Program-made: the position numbers and the translations under genes
DNA from: Actinomadura alba
Lineage (GTDB): Bacteria; Actinomycetota; Actinomycetes; Streptosporangiales; Streptosporangiaceae
NCBI RefSeq assembly: GCF_014323705.1
Contig: NZ_JABVEC010000004.1
Span: forward strand, 248,001 to 312,000
Direction: 5' to 3'
DNA length: 64,000 nucleotides
Part shown: positions 62,976 to 64,000 of the stretch, piece after piece
Position numbering within the stretch: position 1 is the stretch's first letter
Layout: each line of letters opens with the position of its first letter
The notes under the pieces: generated by a model
What the model saw: the letters and a program-made list of their open reading frames with translations, nothing else
Database searches by the model: none
What the model was told of the DNA's origin: nothing

Positions 62976-63702
62976 CGTTCGCCGGCGTCAGCCCGGCCTC
63001 CCAGCCGGTGAACCGGCCGCCGCCGTCGAAGGTGGCCAGGCCGGTGCCGCCTCCGGGCAGCAGGGCCTTGATGGTCGCCGGCGTCTGGTGGTAGGCGACC
63101 TTGTGGTGGCTGAGGAACCGGGCGAGGGTCAGCCGGTGGTCTGTCGGGAACAGCGAGGTCGCGTTGATGACGAGCCGCGGCACAGGGATCGGGTCCCATT
63201 CCGCACGCGGCACCCTCGGGTCGTCGACGTGCAGGTAGGCCGAGCCGCCGGGGTAGCCGGCGCCGATGTAACCGCCCCCGCCGAGCAGCCCGGCGGCGGC
63301 CACCGCGATGAGCTCGCCGCCGTGCCCGGCCGGGCCGTCGTACCCGGACAGGTCGACCTCGGGGGTGGTCAGCTCCGGAATGCCGAGCCGCTCACCGGCG
63401 GCGCGCACCGGCAGCGTGGGCTCGACGGCCGGATGTTCGGGGCCGAACTGGGTGTTCGCCCAGCCCCAGAGCCAGGTCTGCTCCTGCTCGGCATAGCTGC
63501 CGAGCAGTGACACGCGAACGGTCATTCCACCGCTGGAGTACGTGCGAGCGGTGAGGTCGGCATTCCAGTCCTCACGGGGAAGCAGTTCGGACAGGGTCTC
63601 CTGCTGCTGGAGCACGATCGCGGTCAGGGCCGCGCCGAGCCGGGCGAAGGCCTGGCTGAACGGTGCGGGCTCGGACGCGATCACGGGGGTGGAACCTGAC
63701 AT
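62968..63702 (-). CDS. DUF6882 family protein
   Basis: A 244-aa protein with the features of the DUF6882 group as I recall them: QTWLWGWANTQFGPEHPAV (Trp-rich signature), an alanine-rich helix around LIAVAAAGLLGGGGYIGAG, and a C-terminal LTLARFLSHHKVAYHQTPAT region. Cytosolic, no signal or membrane segment except the Gly/Ala stretch. Function unknown. ATG 63702 is chosen because TAATGT/GATAAT lies 7-9 nt upstream; the frame extends 68 codons further with no family similarity. It ends within dnaE (8-bp tail overlap). Confidence 0.7.
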   Translation of the reverse strand: MSGSTPVIASEPAPFSQAFARLGAALTAIVLQQQETLSELLPREDWNADLTARTYSSGGMTVRVSLLGSYAEQEQTWLWGWANTQFGPEHPAVEPTLPVRAAGERLGIPELTTPEVDLSGYDGPAGHGGELIAVAAAGLLGGGGYIGAGYPGGSAYLHVDDPRVPRAEWDPIPVPRLVINATSLFPTDHRLTLARFLSHHKVAYHQTPATIKALLPGGGTGLATFDGGGRFTGWEAGLTPANVS

Positions 63703-63717
63703 GTCGGGCACATTATC
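63703..63717 (-). promoter_or_regulatory. Candidate leaderless -10 of the DUF6882 gene
   Basis: Minus strand reads GATAATGT then GCCCGAC then ATG: a TAATGT hexamer 7 nt (or GATAAT 9 nt) before the start codon. No -35 consensus is visible. Confidence 0.4.
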
Positions 63718-63829
63718 CCAAGTAGATGCGAGGGTGCGGCGTGGTCGATCTGCTGGATCGATCATCAGGTCGGGGGCGTTACGCTGCCGTACACATAGGA
63801 GACCATGGCTTGGGAAGTCTGGTGGGAGA

Positions 63830-64000
63830 GTGCGAGTGGTCCGGTGGTGGCGGAGTTCGGCACTCGGCGGTGGCCGGGCGAGATCACTACGGATCTGGGC
63901 GGTCACGACGGCGGTGCTCGTCCTCCTCGGCCCGCCCGCCGGGCTGCTGTGGGCGGGTATCTCGCCCGGTGTGCGCTACCTCGTGGTCGACGGCACCGCC
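63830..64000 (+). CDS. DUF2567-like membrane protein, 3' truncated by window
   Basis: Frame starting at GTG 63830 (or GTG 63836, which has GGTGGGAG at better spacing) and open to the window end, 57 residues. A basic N-terminus (VVRWWRSSALGGGRARSLR) is followed by one hydrophobic helix (IWAVTTAVLVLLGPPAGLLW) and ISPGVRYLVVDGTA, which resembles the first helix and extracytoplasmic entry of actinobacterial DUF2567 proteins. Assignment is tentative because most of the gene is outside the window. Confidence 0.55.
   Translation, partial: MRVVRWWRSSALGGGRARSLRIWAVTTAVLVLLGPPAGLLWAGISPGVRYLVVDGTA

Overview
The window is a chromosomal segment of a very GC-rich actinobacterium. Evidence for this is dense GTG/ATG start-stop overlaps, mycothiol-dependent and F420-type enzyme families, a DivIVA/SepF/FtsZ division cluster, TgpA/DUF58/MoxR, DUF3040, DUF1707 and DUF2567 families, and a translational-type T-box on ileS. 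The fused alpha-beta glycyl-tRNA synthetase and the overall gene order fit the Streptosporangiales best, but that placement is inference. No tRNA, rRNA, IS element, phage gene or CRISPR array was found.

Layout. 1-516: 3' end of a protein whose tail is a 24/27-bp tandem repeat. 680-3664: glyQS. 3813-7332: a gentisate (aromatic ring cleavage) operon (gentisate dioxygenase, fumarylpyruvate hydrolase, maleylpyruvate isomerase) divergent from an IclR regulator. 7535-11177: shikimate operon aroC-aroK-aroB-aroQ plus a coupled DUF2834 membrane protein, then an LLM-class oxidoreductase. 12381-16443: two large minus-strand membrane genes (a probable GT-C glycosyltransferase and a spermidine-synthase-like fusion) with foreign-looking codon use that interrupt the usual aroQ to pepQ-efp-nusB order. 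16672-20884: pepQ, efp, nusB, a methyltransferase and dinB. 21041-26401: DUF3040 and the minus-strand moxR-DUF58-transglutaminase operon.

26794-46992 is the complete division and cell-wall (dcw) cluster: mraZ (promoter with four 10-bp-phased MraZ boxes), a structured mraZ-rsmH leader, rsmH, ftsL, ftsI, murE, murF, mraY, murD, ftsW, murG, murC, ftsQ, a terminator-like hairpin, the ftsZ promoter, ftsZ, pgeF, yggS, sepF, yggT and divIVA. Almost every gene from rsmH to murD starts inside the stop codon of the gene before, implying translational coupling. The cluster makes UDP-MurNAc-pentapeptide and lipid II, and builds the divisome and the polar growth scaffold.

47180-64000: an unrecognised membrane protein with two YHxxxC/PCxxC motif modules, a DUF1707 protein, ileS with an ultrashort-Stem-I T-box leader, DUF167, a DksA/TraR zinc-finger protein, lspA with a long acidic tail, an rluD-like pseudouridine synthase, azlCD with an AraC regulator, DUF1269, a chorismate mutase preceded by a two-hairpin leader with a small ORF, dnaE, a DUF6882 protein, and the start of a DUF2567 protein. 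The best leads are the chorismate mutase leader, the 47180 protein, the 12.4-16.4 kb membrane pair, and the ileS T-box.
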